From NCBI RefSeq assembly GCF_000148995.1, contig NZ_GL538352.1, positions 1,257,178 through 1,321,177 of the forward strand: DNA of 64,000 bases, given 5' to 3'. Every line of letters starts with the position of its first letter. Within the stretch, counting starts at the first letter, position 1. This DNA is from Listeria grayi DSM 20601. GTDB taxonomy: Bacteria > Bacillota > Bacilli > Lactobacillales > Listeriaceae. Shown piece by piece: positions 44,669 through 56,966 of this stretch. The notes beneath the pieces were generated by a model. It was not told the origin of the DNA and did not search any database. It saw only the letters and a program-made list of their open reading frames with translations. Both the position numbers and the translations under genes were made by a program.

Positions 44669-45314
44669 TCATAAATTTACTCCGAATAAAGGAAATAATG
44701 ATTGGCAATACCGAAACGATAATAATCCCGATCGCTACCAACGAAAAGTTATCTTTGATGATCGGCACTTGCCCGAAAAAGTAGCCTGCCAGCGTACAGA
44801 TCAGCACCCACGCGGTTGCGCCTAAAACATTATACGTCAAAAAGTAACGATAGTTCATTCTGCTGGCACCTGCCACAAATGGTGCAAACGTACGGATAAA
44901 AGGCATAAATCTCGCAATAAAAATTGTTTTTCCGCCATATTTATTGAAAAATTGCTCTGCCTTATCCATTTTTTCTTGGTTGATCCACTTGGATATCCAG
45001 CTATTCTTAGGGATCGCCGTTCCCACTCGTTTACCAATAGCATAGTTGACCGTGTCTCCCAAGATTGCAGCGAGCCACAAAACAATGATTACCGGCACGA
45101 TATGCAACGCTGATCCATCCAATACAGACAAGGCTCCCGCGGCAAACAACAACGAATCTCCGGGTAGGAACGGGAAAATAACCACACCAGTTTCTACAAA
45201 TATAATTAAAAACAAAATGATATATGTCCATATATCAAATATATTTATTATCTCGACTAGATGTTTATCAATATGTAAAATAAAATCAATCAAATTTACG
45301 ATTATCTGCACCAA
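44649..45314 (-). CDS. DedA/SNARE-associated-domain membrane protein
   Basis: 221 residues starting at TTG (or the next codon GTG). The DedA pattern is clear: FVETGVVIFPFLPGDSLLFAAG, GDTVNYAIGKRVG, then FNKYGGKTIFIARFMPFIRTFAPFVAGASRMNYRYF with the conserved Arg residues. DedA proteins are half-transporters that flip lipids such as undecaprenyl phosphate or phosphatidylethanolamine. About five membrane helices. Confidence 0.85.
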   Translation of the reverse strand: MVQIIVNLIDFILHIDKHLVEIINIFDIWTYIILFLIIFVETGVVIFPFLPGDSLLFAAGALSVLDGSALHIVPVIIVLWLAAILGDTVNYAIGKRVGTAIPKNSWISKWINQEKMDKAEQFFNKYGGKTIFIARFMPFIRTFAPFVAGASRMNYRYFLTYNVLGATAWVLICTLAGYFFGQVPIIKDNFSLVAIGIIIVSVLPIIISFIRSKFMKKKTDK

Positions 45315-45390
45315 GCATCCACTTCCATTCCATGTTTTGTTTATAGTTTAACATATCCATCCCAAGATTACCTTCATACTTTAGCAGTAA

Positions 45391-45424
45391 AAAAGCAAAG
45401 TTCCGCTTAAAGAACTTTGCTTTT
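45391..45424 (-). terminator. Terminator of the 111-aa membrane protein gene
   Basis: 13-bp perfect stem (45391-45403 with 45412-45424), A-rich on the side that gives U on the minus strand. Confidence 0.8.
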
Positions 45425-45428
45425 CGAT

Positions 45429-45764
45429 TTATTCGTTTACAGTTGATTCTTCATGACTGATCAATGCGATCAAGCCGCCTACCGCTAATAAAACGATCGG
45501 AAGCAAGAATAAAATCGACACCGACATCGTACAACCTATCGCCGAAGCAACCATCAATGCGCCACCTAGTCTAGCGCGATGCGGTACAACAAAGGCTCCA
45601 ATAAGCCCAACCGCAGATAATAGCAGAGTTGCTATGTTCAGCATATAAAAAACGAATGATTCTTCTTCCAATGCTTGGGAAATACCTGGAATCGTGAGAA
45701 CCATCAGCGAGAAACCAATACCTAACGCTGCCCCTAAAAAACCTAATAATCCTTCTACTTTCAT
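45429..45764 (-). CDS. Small four-helix membrane protein (DUF4064-like)
   Basis: 111 residues with four hydrophobic helices (about 4-24, 38-60, 67-84 and 86-104). The GLLGFLGAALGIGFSLMVL opening and ARLGGALMVASAIG centre resemble DUF4064 proteins. Function unknown. GGAGGGAAT precedes the ATG. Confidence 0.6.
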   Translation of the reverse strand: MKVEGLLGFLGAALGIGFSLMVLTIPGISQALEEESFVFYMLNIATLLLSAVGLIGAFVVPHRARLGGALMVASAIGCTMSVSILFLLPIVLLAVGGLIALISHEESTVNE

Positions 45765-45845
45765 TTTATTCCCTCCTTTGACAGCTTTACTATGTTATTA
45801 TTTTAACATAAAAATGATTATTAATAACTATTTTATTCTCAAAAA

Positions 45846-45869
45846 AAAACCGATACGAATATCGGTTTT
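45846..45869 (-). terminator. Terminator of the ada-S66 operon
   Basis: Perfect AAAACCGATA/TATCGGTTTT stem with a CGAA loop, then nine U on the minus strand; about 115 bases after the S66 gene's stop. The stretch 45870-45982 in between holds one further imperfect hairpin (AGGA-ACTAT/ATAGT-CCT) and no ORF. Confidence 0.8.
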
Positions 45870-45982
45870 AAAAAGGGAGTATAAAAGGTAAGGAACACTA
45901 TTCGCTTAATAGTTGTCCTAACTTACAAATTTATTTTACCAATCAATTATGAATTTCTACTGATGTTTTTATTAATTTATTG

Positions 45983-46846
45983 TTAATTTTCCATAAGATC
46001 CAGCCTAATTTCTTTGCCTAACGGAACAGCTGTCGAAGCAGGTTGATGACCAATGTCCGGTGTATGGAAAATAGGAAGGTGGTAAGCGGAGGCGATTTCT
46101 TCGAGAAGACTTGCTAGTTTAACTGTTTCATTTTGTTCACGTAGCTCTGAAAAATCCCCAACAATCAAACCGGCTATCTGGTCAAAAACCTGCATTTGTT
46201 CCAATTGTGAGAAATAAGCACTGACCCGCTCTATCCCGCCGCTTGCAGATTCTAACAAAAGGACTTTGCCCTCGACCTCAGGAAAAAATGGAGTGCCTGC
46301 CAATTTTAGAAAACAGCGGATATTTCCGCCGATCAATGTTGCTTTTCCTTTTAATTGTTCTCTCGACCGCCAGTATCCGTGAAGTATGATACTTTCTTGG
46401 GCAAAAAATAACGTTTCAAAGGAGTGCAAAGCTGCTTTTGTTGGATCTTCCATGATCTGCAGAATTTGAAATAGCACACCGCTAACTCGTGCCTTTTTCG
46501 TGATCGCATTTAAGATAACTGTCAAATCACTATAACCAATAAAAGGGATTGCGCGTTGAGCAATTTTTTCATAGTTAAGCAACGGCAGTGTTTGATTGGC
46601 GAGATCACCGCCGGAAATGTCAAATATGGCTTTTATCTCCGGGTCCTCATAAAATGTCATCAGCGCTTTCGCTCGTTCGATAGCTGGAACATTTCCTGAC
46701 TTTACAAAGATCGTTGGTGCTAATACAACTTCTATTTGGTAACTCGCTTTCAGAAAAGTTGTAAGTGCTTCTAATTTCCCGCGGTCTTTTTCCGTCTTGC
46801 TATTCGAGCAAGCAACTAGCCCAATTTTATCTCCTGCTTTCAGCAT
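45983..46846 (-). CDS. S66 peptidase (LD-carboxypeptidase/MccF family)
   Basis: 287 residues. Catalytic set visible: nucleophile Ser in FIGYSDLTVIL, Glu in LLLESASGGIERV, His in DIGHQPAS. S66 enzymes trim the terminal D-Ala from murein tetrapeptides or, as MccF, cleave the nucleotide-peptide antibiotic microcin C; the GYSDLT and late GHQ layout does not decide between them. It starts 24 bases after ada and is probably in the same operon. Confidence 0.85.
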   Translation of the reverse strand: MLKAGDKIGLVACSNSKTEKDRGKLEALTTFLKASYQIEVVLAPTIFVKSGNVPAIERAKALMTFYEDPEIKAIFDISGGDLANQTLPLLNYEKIAQRAIPFIGYSDLTVILNAITKKARVSGVLFQILQIMEDPTKAALHSFETLFFAQESIILHGYWRSREQLKGKATLIGGNIRCFLKLAGTPFFPEVEGKVLLLESASGGIERVSAYFSQLEQMQVFDQIAGLIVGDFSELREQNETVKLASLLEEIASAYHLPIFHTPDIGHQPASTAVPLGKEIRLDLMEN

Positions 46847-46865
46847 AGCTTCATACCTCTTTCAA

Positions 46866-46881
46866 AGTTTCACGTGAAACT
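46866..46881. promoter_or_regulatory. Second parS-like site
   Basis: AGTTTCACGTGAAACT keeps the 14-bp parS core GTTTCACGTGAAAC and differs from the consensus only at the two outermost bases. It overlaps the ada stop codon. Confidence 0.75.
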
Positions 46882-47922
46882 TTTTCTTTCATGATTTAAT
46901 AGCCATTCTTTTCGATCGAGACCTCCGGCATAACCACCTAATTCCCCATTTGTATTGATCACACGGTGACACGGAATAATGATTGCAAGCTGATTCGTTC
47001 CATTTGCTCTCGCTACAGCTCTGCTCGCAGTTGGACGACCAATATTTTCCGCAAGTTTTTTGTACGAAATACTTGTTCCAATCGGGATTTCCTGCAATGC
47101 TTTCCAAACGGTTTGTTGGAATTCTGAACCAATAAGACGAAGCGGTGTTTTGAAATCCTGCAGTTCACCATCAAAATAAAGTTCTAGTTCCTTTTCGATT
47201 GCTTCAATGATTGGTGTTTTTGACGGGATGATCGCTGCATTCAAACGGCTTCTCAACCGTTTTATTTCATTCTCCAAACCTCTTCGATCCACAAATTCTA
47301 ATAACACTAAGGAGTCTTCATCTGAGATTGCTAGCATTGGTCCGAGCTTGGTTTCCAGCCAAGCTGAGTTTAGCAAAGTCACCTCTTTTGAATTAGTTGG
47401 TATCGTCCCCATCGTTTTTGTAAACGCATCGCGGAATCCGTTGCTTGATTCATAACCACTTTCATATTGAGCGTCGATGACTTTCTCCCCCTTTCGGATA
47501 TATTTTAAACCCAAGCCCAACCTTCTAGAGCGGGCGTATTCAATGAATGTCATTCCAAAATGTTTTTTGAACTGTCTTCTAGCTGTATTAGCACTGATCG
47601 ATAGCGCATCGAAATCTCTGTCCATCCAGCGTTTTTCTGGGTTTGCTTCAATGGCATCTATCAAAACTTTGACTTCTGCCGATAATCCGTTTTGCTTGGA
47701 TAGTGGCTGACATTTTTTACAAGGTCGATAAGAGGCTAACGCTGCTTCTTGCGCCGTTTCAAAAAACTCGCAGTTTTCTTTCTTAGGCTTACGCGCGGGA
47801 CAGGTAGGCCGGCAAAAAATGCCTGTGGTTTTCACACCGACAAAAAAAGTCCCTTCGTATTCGCTATTGCGTTCTATCAGCTTTTCATAATAACGATCGA
47901 TTTTTACCGGATCACTTATCAT
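46870..47922 (-). CDS. ada: Ada-type methylated-DNA repair protein and transcription activator
   Basis: 350 residues from the ATG at 47922 (AAAAGGAG 8 bases upstream). Three parts: an N-terminal zinc methyl-acceptor domain (GIFCRPTCPARKPKKENCEFF ... YRPCKKCQP) with the four Cys ligands; an AraC-type helix-turn-helix (WMDRDFDALSISANTARRQFKKHFGMTFIEYARSRR); and a C-terminal O6-alkylguanine transferase with the PCHRVI active-site Cys and the NANG/AVARANGTNQ helix. It repairs methylated bases and activates the adaptive response. All active cysteines present. Confidence 0.95.
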   Translation of the reverse strand: MISDPVKIDRYYEKLIERNSEYEGTFFVGVKTTGIFCRPTCPARKPKKENCEFFETAQEAALASYRPCKKCQPLSKQNGLSAEVKVLIDAIEANPEKRWMDRDFDALSISANTARRQFKKHFGMTFIEYARSRRLGLGLKYIRKGEKVIDAQYESGYESSNGFRDAFTKTMGTIPTNSKEVTLLNSAWLETKLGPMLAISDEDSLVLLEFVDRRGLENEIKRLRSRLNAAIIPSKTPIIEAIEKELELYFDGELQDFKTPLRLIGSEFQQTVWKALQEIPIGTSISYKKLAENIGRPTASRAVARANGTNQLAIIIPCHRVINTNGELGGYAGGLDRKEWLLNHERKSFT

Positions 47923-48017
47923 TGTCATTACTCCTTTTCCTCTTATTACATAGAATATAACAAAGATTCCATACAAGCAAACCAGCAAAGTTGACAGGCA
48001 TTTTTTTGACAAAACAA

Positions 48018-48045
48018 ATCCCGCTCTCCAAGTGAAGGGCGGGAT
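48018..48045 (-). terminator. Terminator of the beta-glucoside PTS gene
   Basis: ATCCCGC/GCGGGAT stem (48018-48024 with 48039-48045) followed by TTTGTTTT on the minus strand, right after the stop at 48053. Confidence 0.7.
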
Positions 48046-48052
48046 CAACTTT

Positions 48053-49957
<1,905 letters not shown>

Positions 49958-49987
49958 CTAACTGACCCTCTTTCTGTTTTGATATTT

Positions 49988-50085
49988 GGGCAAAAAGAAA
50001 AACCTAAGCTCATCCCAGGAAACTCGTATCTAATGACACGATTCCTGTGAATCAGCTTAGGTTTTGCCCAAAAAGGTAACAATCC
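49988..50085 (-). promoter_or_regulatory. RAT antiterminator and terminator leader of bglF
   Basis: On the minus strand GGATTGTTACC, spacer, GGGCAAAACCT (50085 to 50059) is a ribonucleic antiterminator of the BglG/LicT type. It overlaps the 5' arm of a terminator: AGCTTAGGTTTT (50054-50065) pairs perfectly with 49999-50010 and is followed by a U-rich tail. An antiterminator protein bound to RAT would block that terminator when beta-glucosides are present. Confidence 0.9.
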
Positions 50086-50100
50086 TTTGTTGATAGTTGA

Positions 50101-50129
50101 AATATATCATATTCTGAAAGCGATTGCAA
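50101..50129 (-). promoter_or_regulatory. bglF promoter with CcpA cre site
   Basis: TTGCAA (50124-50129), 17-base spacer and TATATT (50101-50106) on the minus strand. TGAAAGCGATTGCA (50115-50128) fits the cre consensus TGWAARCGYTWNCA at 13 of 14 positions and overlaps the -35 box, so catabolite repression by CcpA is expected. Confidence 0.8.
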
Positions 50130-50260
50130 CATTAATTTTCAACTTCTGATTTTGGTCCGTGGAAACTACATCTTAGGTCTGTTTTAAAAACAGATTATCC
50201 GCTGCATAATTAAGAGGAAAGCAGTAATTCAATCTACTTGAAGGAAGGTCTTGTCAGCGA

Positions 50261-50830
50261 ATGAATTTTTTGATTATCTATGCACATCCGAACCATGAAA
50301 GTTTGAATTATGCGATTTTGCAAAAAGTTACAGCTAATCTGTCCCAGCAGCACACCATTAAAGTATTGGATCTATATGCGGAAAATTATGATCCTCTGCT
50401 TCACTTTGGAAAGGATAAAAAACGACGGGACCTTTACCTTGATGAAACGACAAAAGCAGAGAGAACGCTCGTTGAATGGGCCGATCATCTCGTTTTTATT
50501 TTCCCGATCTGGTGGGGCGGAATGCCGGCTATCTTAAAAGGATTTATTGACAAAGTGTTTGTGAAGGATTTCGCTTATGCGTATAAGGGGGTCCGTCCGG
50601 TTGGTCTTTTGCCTGGAAAACGGGCTTGGATCATCAATACACATGATACACCCTCATTTTATGCGCATTTGGTTCAGCAAGACTATGGCAAGGTCCTAAA
50701 AAAGCAAGTATTAAATATGTGTGGTATCAAACCAGTCACACACACGACTTGCTCCTACATCCGCGGCTCTTCTCTGAAAAAGCGAACTGCTTTTTTGAAA
50801 AAAGTCGAGCAAATCAGTAAAACATTGTAA
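50261..50830 (+). CDS. Flavodoxin-fold NAD(P)H:quinone oxidoreductase
   Basis: 189 residues. The MdaB/KefF-type fold is clear: FLIIYAHPNHESLNYAIL (FMN phosphate loop), DHLVFIFPIWWGGMPAILKGFIDKVF and GLLPGKRAWIINTHDTP. It should carry out two-electron reduction of quinones or related acceptors with FMN. GAAGGAAGG lies upstream of the ATG. Monocistronic on the plus strand. Confidence 0.85.
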   Translation: MNFLIIYAHPNHESLNYAILQKVTANLSQQHTIKVLDLYAENYDPLLHFGKDKKRRDLYLDETTKAERTLVEWADHLVFIFPIWWGGMPAILKGFIDKVFVKDFAYAYKGVRPVGLLPGKRAWIINTHDTPSFYAHLVQQDYGKVLKKQVLNMCGIKPVTHTTCSYIRGSSLKKRTAFLKKVEQISKTL

Positions 50831-50836
50831 TCAAAA

Positions 50837-51045
50837 AGCACTTCTTAAAAGAAGTGCTCAGACTGAAGAAAAACACTATTTCAATCATTATTTTACTGTT
50901 TTCAGCTTTTCGAAAAATGATTAGATTCTAGGCAAAGTCGAGTACCGAAGCGGAGCGTACTTGTGTACGTGAGCATCGGAACGCAGGCTTTAACGACGAA
51001 GATGATCGTTTTTCGACAAGCTGAGCACTTCTTAAAAGAAGTGCT
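50837..51045. repeat. Symmetric extragenic element with two identical hairpins
   Basis: A 22-bp perfect palindrome (AGCACTTCT...AGAAGTGCT) occurs twice, at 50837-50858 and 51024-51045. Between them a 21-bp imperfect inverted repeat (50903-50923 with 51003-51023) encloses a smaller dyad around 50944-50979 (CCGA..GAGCGTAC / GTACGTGAGC..CGG). No ORF. It resembles intergenic repetitive elements seen in Listeria and lactic acid bacteria; the outer hairpins can also end transcription of the flanking convergent genes. Confidence 0.75.
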
Positions 51046-51056
51046 TTTCGTTGCTA

Positions 51057-52511
<1,455 letters not shown>

Positions 52512-52539
52512 TCAATCTGTCTGATGTTAGTATAAATTA

Positions 52540-52553
52540 TGTAATGCATTACA
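52540..52553. promoter_or_regulatory. 14-bp palindrome in the bglA promoter
   Basis: TGTAATGCATTACA is a perfect palindrome just downstream of a -35-like TTGCTC (52554-52559) and upstream of TATACT/TTTATA, so it lies in the spacer. It is not a cre site (centre GC instead of CG). A GntR-type regulator is a plausible binder. Confidence 0.65.
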
Positions 52554-52572
52554 GAGCAAGGATAAAATAAAA

Positions 52573-52605
52573 AAAGTACTTATTCGGATCACGAATAAGT
52601 ACTTT
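52573..52605 (-). terminator. Terminator of the qox operon
   Basis: Perfect 14-bp stem (52573-52586 with 52592-52605) followed on the minus strand by TTTTTATTTTATC, between qoxD and bglA. Confidence 0.9.
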
Positions 52606-52679
52606 AGCTTGCCCAAAAAACGCTCCTCTTCACTATTACAGCCTAGAATCTGACCATTTGTCGGGCAAACTGGAAATAT

Positions 52680-53009
52680 TTACATTAAATGATTCATATG
52701 TCCGATCTCCATGACCCAGTAAGAGCCGATCACGACGATGATCGCGATGAATAGAGCGAACAGGATACCACTTGTGTTGACTTTGCCGTCTTTCCCTTCT
52801 GTCATGTGCATGAACATGAAGAGCTGCAACATCGCTTGGATAAATGCGAAAATGAAGATGATAACCACTTTCACGCTATGATCAAGTGTCGAGTAAAGTG
52901 CTACCCAAACAGCGAGCAATGTCAGAATGATGGAAAGTGCAAAACCAATGATATGTTGCCAAGGGCCATGAGCTTTATGTGTCTGCGTCGAATTTTTATT
53001 TTCCGCCAT
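52680..53009 (-). CDS. qoxD: Cytochrome aa3 quinol oxidase subunit IV
   Basis: 109 residues with three membrane helices (about 18-38, 45-66 and 80-102) and the CyoD/QoxD pattern HIIGFALSIILTLLAVWVALY ... FAFIQAMLQLFMFMHMTEG. A small accessory subunit needed for assembly. The qoxC stop lies immediately before its start. Confidence 0.93.
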   Translation of the reverse strand: MAENKNSTQTHKAHGPWQHIIGFALSIILTLLAVWVALYSTLDHSVKVVIIFIFAFIQAMLQLFMFMHMTEGKDGKVNTSGILFALFIAIIVVIGSYWVMEIGHMNHLM

Positions 53010-53010
53010 A

Positions 53011-53619
53011 TTAGTTCACCATCCCATATAGGTAAACACCTGTGAAGATAAAGATCCAAACTACGTCCAAGAAGTGCCAATATAAGCTGGTAATAAATAG
53101 TTTCGATGCATTTTTAGGCGTCAAACCTCGTTTAAGTTGAATAAGAATAAAGGTGATCCAGAACAAACCGATTGTTACGTGGAGTCCGTGAGTTCCTAGT
53201 AGAACAAAGAAAGAAGACCAGTAAGAACCTACTTGCATGGTCACACCTTCCATGACGTAATGCGAGAACTCGTAGATTTCAAAACCGACAAAGCCAGCGC
53301 CTAGAAGCAACGTGATAATCATATAGACCACGAGCATTTTCACGTTACCTTTGCGCATTTCTCCGATTGCAAGACCACAGGTAAAACTACTTGTTAATAG
53401 CAAGAATGTCATTACTAATACAAGCCATAATTCAAACATTTCCGAAGGCGGATGCCCCGCATTCGAACCTGCTTTTTCCATAACGAAATAGGTAGCGAAA
53501 AGCGTTGCGAACAAAGCAATTTCCGCTGTCAGGAATGTCCAGAATCCAATGATATTAAGACTTCCTTGTTCCGATTGATACTCTAAAGGACGGTCATCAT
53601 TTTTCTTTACAGATTCCAT
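53011..53619 (-). CDS. qoxC: Cytochrome aa3 quinol oxidase subunit III
   Basis: 202 residues, five membrane helices. Subunit III signature [21 protein letters not shown], then [16 protein letters not shown] and [15 protein letters not shown] with the conserved His/Glu residues. It overlaps the end of qoxB by 13 bases. Confidence 0.95.
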   Translation of the reverse strand: MESVKKNDDRPLEYQSEQGSLNIIGFWTFLTAEIALFATLFATYFVMEKAGSNAGHPPSEMFELWLVLVMTFLLLTSSFTCGLAIGEMRKGNVKMLVVYMIITLLLGAGFVGFEIYEFSHYVMEGVTMQVGSYWSSFFVLLGTHGLHVTIGLFWITFILIQLKRGLTPKNASKLFITSLYWHFLDVVWIFIFTGVYLYGMVN

Positions 53620-55583
53620 GGGTTCCCCTCCTTAACACCAGTTTGCTGTTCTTTTTCGATGTGCGCTTCTGTTGCCACGATTTCTTCGACTTCTACGTGG
53701 TAGCCGTCATCGACTTGGAAAGAACGATAGATCATACATGCCAGCGTACCAGCGATACCAATGAATCCGATCCAGTACCAGTAGAAAATGAATCCGAATC
53801 CGGCGATGAATAAGAACACCGACATGATAAAGCCTAGCATCGTGTTGCTCGGCATATGGATAGACTTGTAATTTTTATTATCATATTTTTTGCCAGCTTG
53901 TTTCATTTCCCAGAAACCATCTAATTCATTCCATTCAGGAAGAACGGCGAAATTATATTTCGGAGGAACTGCTGAACTTGTAGCCCATTCTAACGTACGG
54001 CCATCCCAGACATCGCCGGAAACTTCACGTTTAGAATGTTTGAAACTGTAAATGATATTGTAGCAAAGAATCAAGAAACCGATCCCCATGACAAAGGCAC
54101 CAACTGTAGAAATAAAGTTAAGTGTTGTCCAGCCGTCACCTTGCACGTATGTATAAATACGACGAGGCATACCATCAAGGCCTAAGAAATATTGCGGGAA
54201 GAAACATACGTTAAATCCGACAACGAAGACCCAGAAGAACCATTTACCGATTTTTTCATTTAATTTATAACCAAACATCTTCGGATACCAATAGATAAAG
54301 CCGGCGAAACAAGAGAATACGGTTCCGGCGATCAATACATAGTGGAAGTGAGAAACCAAGAAGTAGGTATTGTGATACTGATAGTCAGCTGCGGCCATCG
54401 CAAGCATAACACCCGTTACTCCGCCGACAACGAAATTCGGAATGAACGCTAACGACCAAAGCATTGGTGTCGTGAATGTGATTTTACCTTTATACATGGT
54501 GAACAGCCAGTTAAAGATCTTGATCCCTGTAGGTATCGAGATCATCATCGTGGTGATGGAGAAGAATGTATTAACAAGCGCTCCTGAACCCATCGTGAAG
54601 AAATGATGGACCCAAACTAAGAAACTTAGTACAGAAATCAGTACAACTGCTGCTACCATTGCTGGATAACCAAATAATTTTTTCTTCGAGAATGTGGAAA
54701 TAACTTCCGAGAAAATACCGAACGCCGGTAAGACAACGATATATACCTCCGGATGTCCCCAAACCCAGAATAGATTCGCCCACATCATCGGCAAACCACC
54801 ATTTCCGAGTGTAAAGAACGCTGTGCCGAACAAGTGGTCAAATGTCATCAATGCAAGCGCCACGGTAAGAACCGGGAACGCAAGAATAATAATCAAACAT
54901 GTCACTAGGACAGTCCACGTGAACATTGGCATTTTCATTAATGTCATGCCTTTGGTTCGCATTCGGATGATTGTTACAAAGAAGTTGATCCCTGTCATCA
55001 ATGTACCGATACCAGCGATCTGGATCCCCCATAGATAGAAATTGATTCCGTATCCAGGTCCAAATTCCTCTGCCAGCGGTGCATAGTTTGTCCAACCTGC
55101 CGCAGGGCTTCCTCCGATAACGAAAGATAAGTTGAATAGCATCGCACCCATGAAGAATAGCCAAAAACTAAGGTTATTCAAGAATGGGAAAGCAACATCT
55201 CGCGCTCCGATTTGAAGCGGAACGGCGATATTCATCAAACCAATAATGAAAGGCATCGCCATGAACAAGATCATGATAACGCCATGTGTAGAAAATACTT
55301 CGTTATAGTGCTGAGAATCTAAAAATTTCATTCCAGGAAGTGCTAATTGTGTACGCATCATCAGCGCATCAACACCACCGCGGAAGAACATAAGAACTGC
55401 TGAGATCAAATACATGATCCCGATTTTTTTATGGTCAACGGAAGAGATCCACTCAGTGATCAGCCATTTCCATTTTTTCGTATAGGTAAGCAAGACGACG
55501 ACTGCAATCGAAACAAGGGCAATAGATACCTGTGCTCCTAAAATCAGAGGGTCGCCAGTAATGATAAATTCGTTTAATTTCAT
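53607..55583 (-). CDS. qoxB: Cytochrome aa3 quinol oxidase subunit I
   Basis: 658 residues, the catalytic haem-copper subunit. Haem and CuB ligands are visible: [33 protein letters not shown] (His-Tyr CuB site), WVHHFFTMG, and [10 protein letters not shown]. It reduces oxygen to water and pumps protons using menaquinol. Operon order qoxABCD. Confidence 0.97.
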   Translation of the reverse strand: MKLNEFIITGDPLILGAQVSIALVSIAVVVLLTYTKKWKWLITEWISSVDHKKIGIMYLISAVLMFFRGGVDALMMRTQLALPGMKFLDSQHYNEVFSTHGVIMILFMAMPFIIGLMNIAVPLQIGARDVAFPFLNNLSFWLFFMGAMLFNLSFVIGGSPAAGWTNYAPLAEEFGPGYGINFYLWGIQIAGIGTLMTGINFFVTIIRMRTKGMTLMKMPMFTWTVLVTCLIIILAFPVLTVALALMTFDHLFGTAFFTLGNGGLPMMWANLFWVWGHPEVYIVVLPAFGIFSEVISTFSKKKLFGYPAMVAAVVLISVLSFLVWVHHFFTMGSGALVNTFFSITTMMISIPTGIKIFNWLFTMYKGKITFTTPMLWSLAFIPNFVVGGVTGVMLAMAAADYQYHNTYFLVSHFHYVLIAGTVFSCFAGFIYWYPKMFGYKLNEKIGKWFFWVFVVGFNVCFFPQYFLGLDGMPRRIYTYVQGDGWTTLNFISTVGAFVMGIGFLILCYNIIYSFKHSKREVSGDVWDGRTLEWATSSAVPPKYNFAVLPEWNELDGFWEMKQAGKKYDNKNYKSIHMPSNTMLGFIMSVFLFIAGFGFIFYWYWIGFIGIAGTLACMIYRSFQVDDGYHVEVEEIVATEAHIEKEQQTGVKEGNPWNL

Positions 55584-55601
55584 GACAAATGTTCCCCCTT
55601 T

Positions 55602-56699
55602 TTATTTATCGTCCTCTTTTTTATTGAAGTCATTTGTTTGCATATCATCTTCTAATTTTTTCATTTCTTTCTCACGATGTTGATCTACATGATAGCCTTC
55701 GCCGTTTTTGATAAGCTGTGGCTTCATGTTGTGACGTTCAAACTGAGGATTTGTGATTTGAACTTTTCTTGGTGGAAGTAATGGTTCTTTTGCAATATGT
55801 TCTTTCACATTTGGATTGTGCGGATTGTTTAATTTATAACCAAAACGCTTGTACGCATAAAATACATATTCCGGATCTGCAGCTGGATCAACAAATGCCA
55901 AATGTGTACCTGTATAGGTTTGCTCTTTGGAATGTCCCGGCAAGATCAGACGGTCATATTTATCCTGCGTGATTTTTGGAGCGCTTGATTGTGCCTTTTT
56001 GACCCATGCATCAAATTTCTTGTCGCTTTGCGCAACGACTTGGAATTTTTGGTCGGCAAAACCTTCGCCATTAAAATTGGCATTTCTGCCTTTATAAGTA
56101 CCCGCTTCATCTGCTTGTAAGTACAGATTCATTGTCATACCTGTCATTGCATATTTTTGTCCACCTAATTGTGGTATCCAAAAACTTGTCATCGTATCGA
56201 CAGAAGTCAATTTAAATAATACCGGGCGGTCGGTTGGAATATTAACGTAGTTTACCGTTTCAATCGATTGATCCGGATAACTGAAAATCCATTTCCAATC
56301 CGCGCTTGTTGCATAAATAACAAGCGGTTCTTTATGCGAACTTACTTTTGGTGCTTCTTCGGCAGAATAGATCGTCTTAACGGTCGGTATAGATAATGCA
56401 ATAACGATAATGACTGGAATCAACGTCCATAAGACTTCCAATTTTTTGCTTCCATGCATATTTGGCTCGTAATTAGAATCATCTTTTCGATCACGATACT
56501 TAAATAAAATGATCGTGAACAACACGAAAATCGTAAGCACAATAGCTAACATAAAAATAACAGAGTATAAAATCAAGTTAGATTGTTCTTTTGCTACTGG
56601 CCCCTTTGGATCAAGTACTGTCAAATCACCACATCCACTAACAAATGCGATAGTAGCAACTATTCCCGTTAGTAGTAATGATTTAAGTAGCTTTGACAC
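55602..56699 (-). CDS. qoxA: Cytochrome aa3 quinol oxidase subunit II
   Basis: 365 residues from the GTG at 56699 (AGAGGGGA upstream; the longer in-frame start at 56843 has no support). Lipoprotein signal with lipobox FVSGC, two membrane helices and a periplasm-facing cupredoxin fold lacking the CuA ligands, as in quinol oxidases. The long C-terminal tail (about 300-365) is charged, as in Bacillus QoxA. First gene of the operon; a leader of up to about 200 bases precedes it. Confidence 0.95.
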   Translation of the reverse strand: MSKLLKSLLLTGIVATIAFVSGCGDLTVLDPKGPVAKEQSNLILYSVIFMLAIVLTIFVLFTIILFKYRDRKDDSNYEPNMHGSKKLEVLWTLIPVIIVIALSIPTVKTIYSAEEAPKVSSHKEPLVIYATSADWKWIFSYPDQSIETVNYVNIPTDRPVLFKLTSVDTMTSFWIPQLGGQKYAMTGMTMNLYLQADEAGTYKGRNANFNGEGFADQKFQVVAQSDKKFDAWVKKAQSSAPKITQDKYDRLILPGHSKEQTYTGTHLAFVDPAADPEYVFYAYKRFGYKLNNPHNPNVKEHIAKEPLLPPRKVQITNPQFERHNMKPQLIKNGEGYHVDQHREKEMKKLEDDMQTNDFNKKEDDK

Positions 56700-56920
56700 T
56701 AAAATCCCCTCTTTCCTTTTGATGTGATTGCAGTATTTTGCGCTTAAATACTTTTGCGAAGACATTATAAAAAGTGTATTGTGATTATTTTCCTTTGCAA
56801 AGATTGCGCATCGTTCACAATTATATACCCAATAATAACCCAATCATATCTCTATAAGTCCATACTTTCTTATTATAGCTCGTTTTCTTAATTTATACAA
56901 AAAATCTACACATATTTTTT

Positions 56921-56963
56921 ATTTCACAAACTTTTTCATTTTTTTAACTAAAGTTTGTGAAAT
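56921..56963. promoter_or_regulatory. 14-bp inverted repeat between pmk and qoxA
   Basis: ATTTCACAAACTTT (56921-56934) and AAAGTTTGTGAAAT (56950-56963) form a perfect dyad right after the pmk stop. No U-run follows on the minus strand, so it is either a weak terminator or an operator. The TTTGTGAAA half sites are reminiscent of redox regulator Rex sites but the spacing does not match. Confidence 0.45.
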
Positions 56964-56966
56964 ACT

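Noticed and set aside
45870-45930. Imperfect hairpin AGGA-ACTAT/ATAGT-CCT as a possible small RNA
   Set aside because: Weak stem, no U-run and no promoter found; kept only as a note in the terminator entry.
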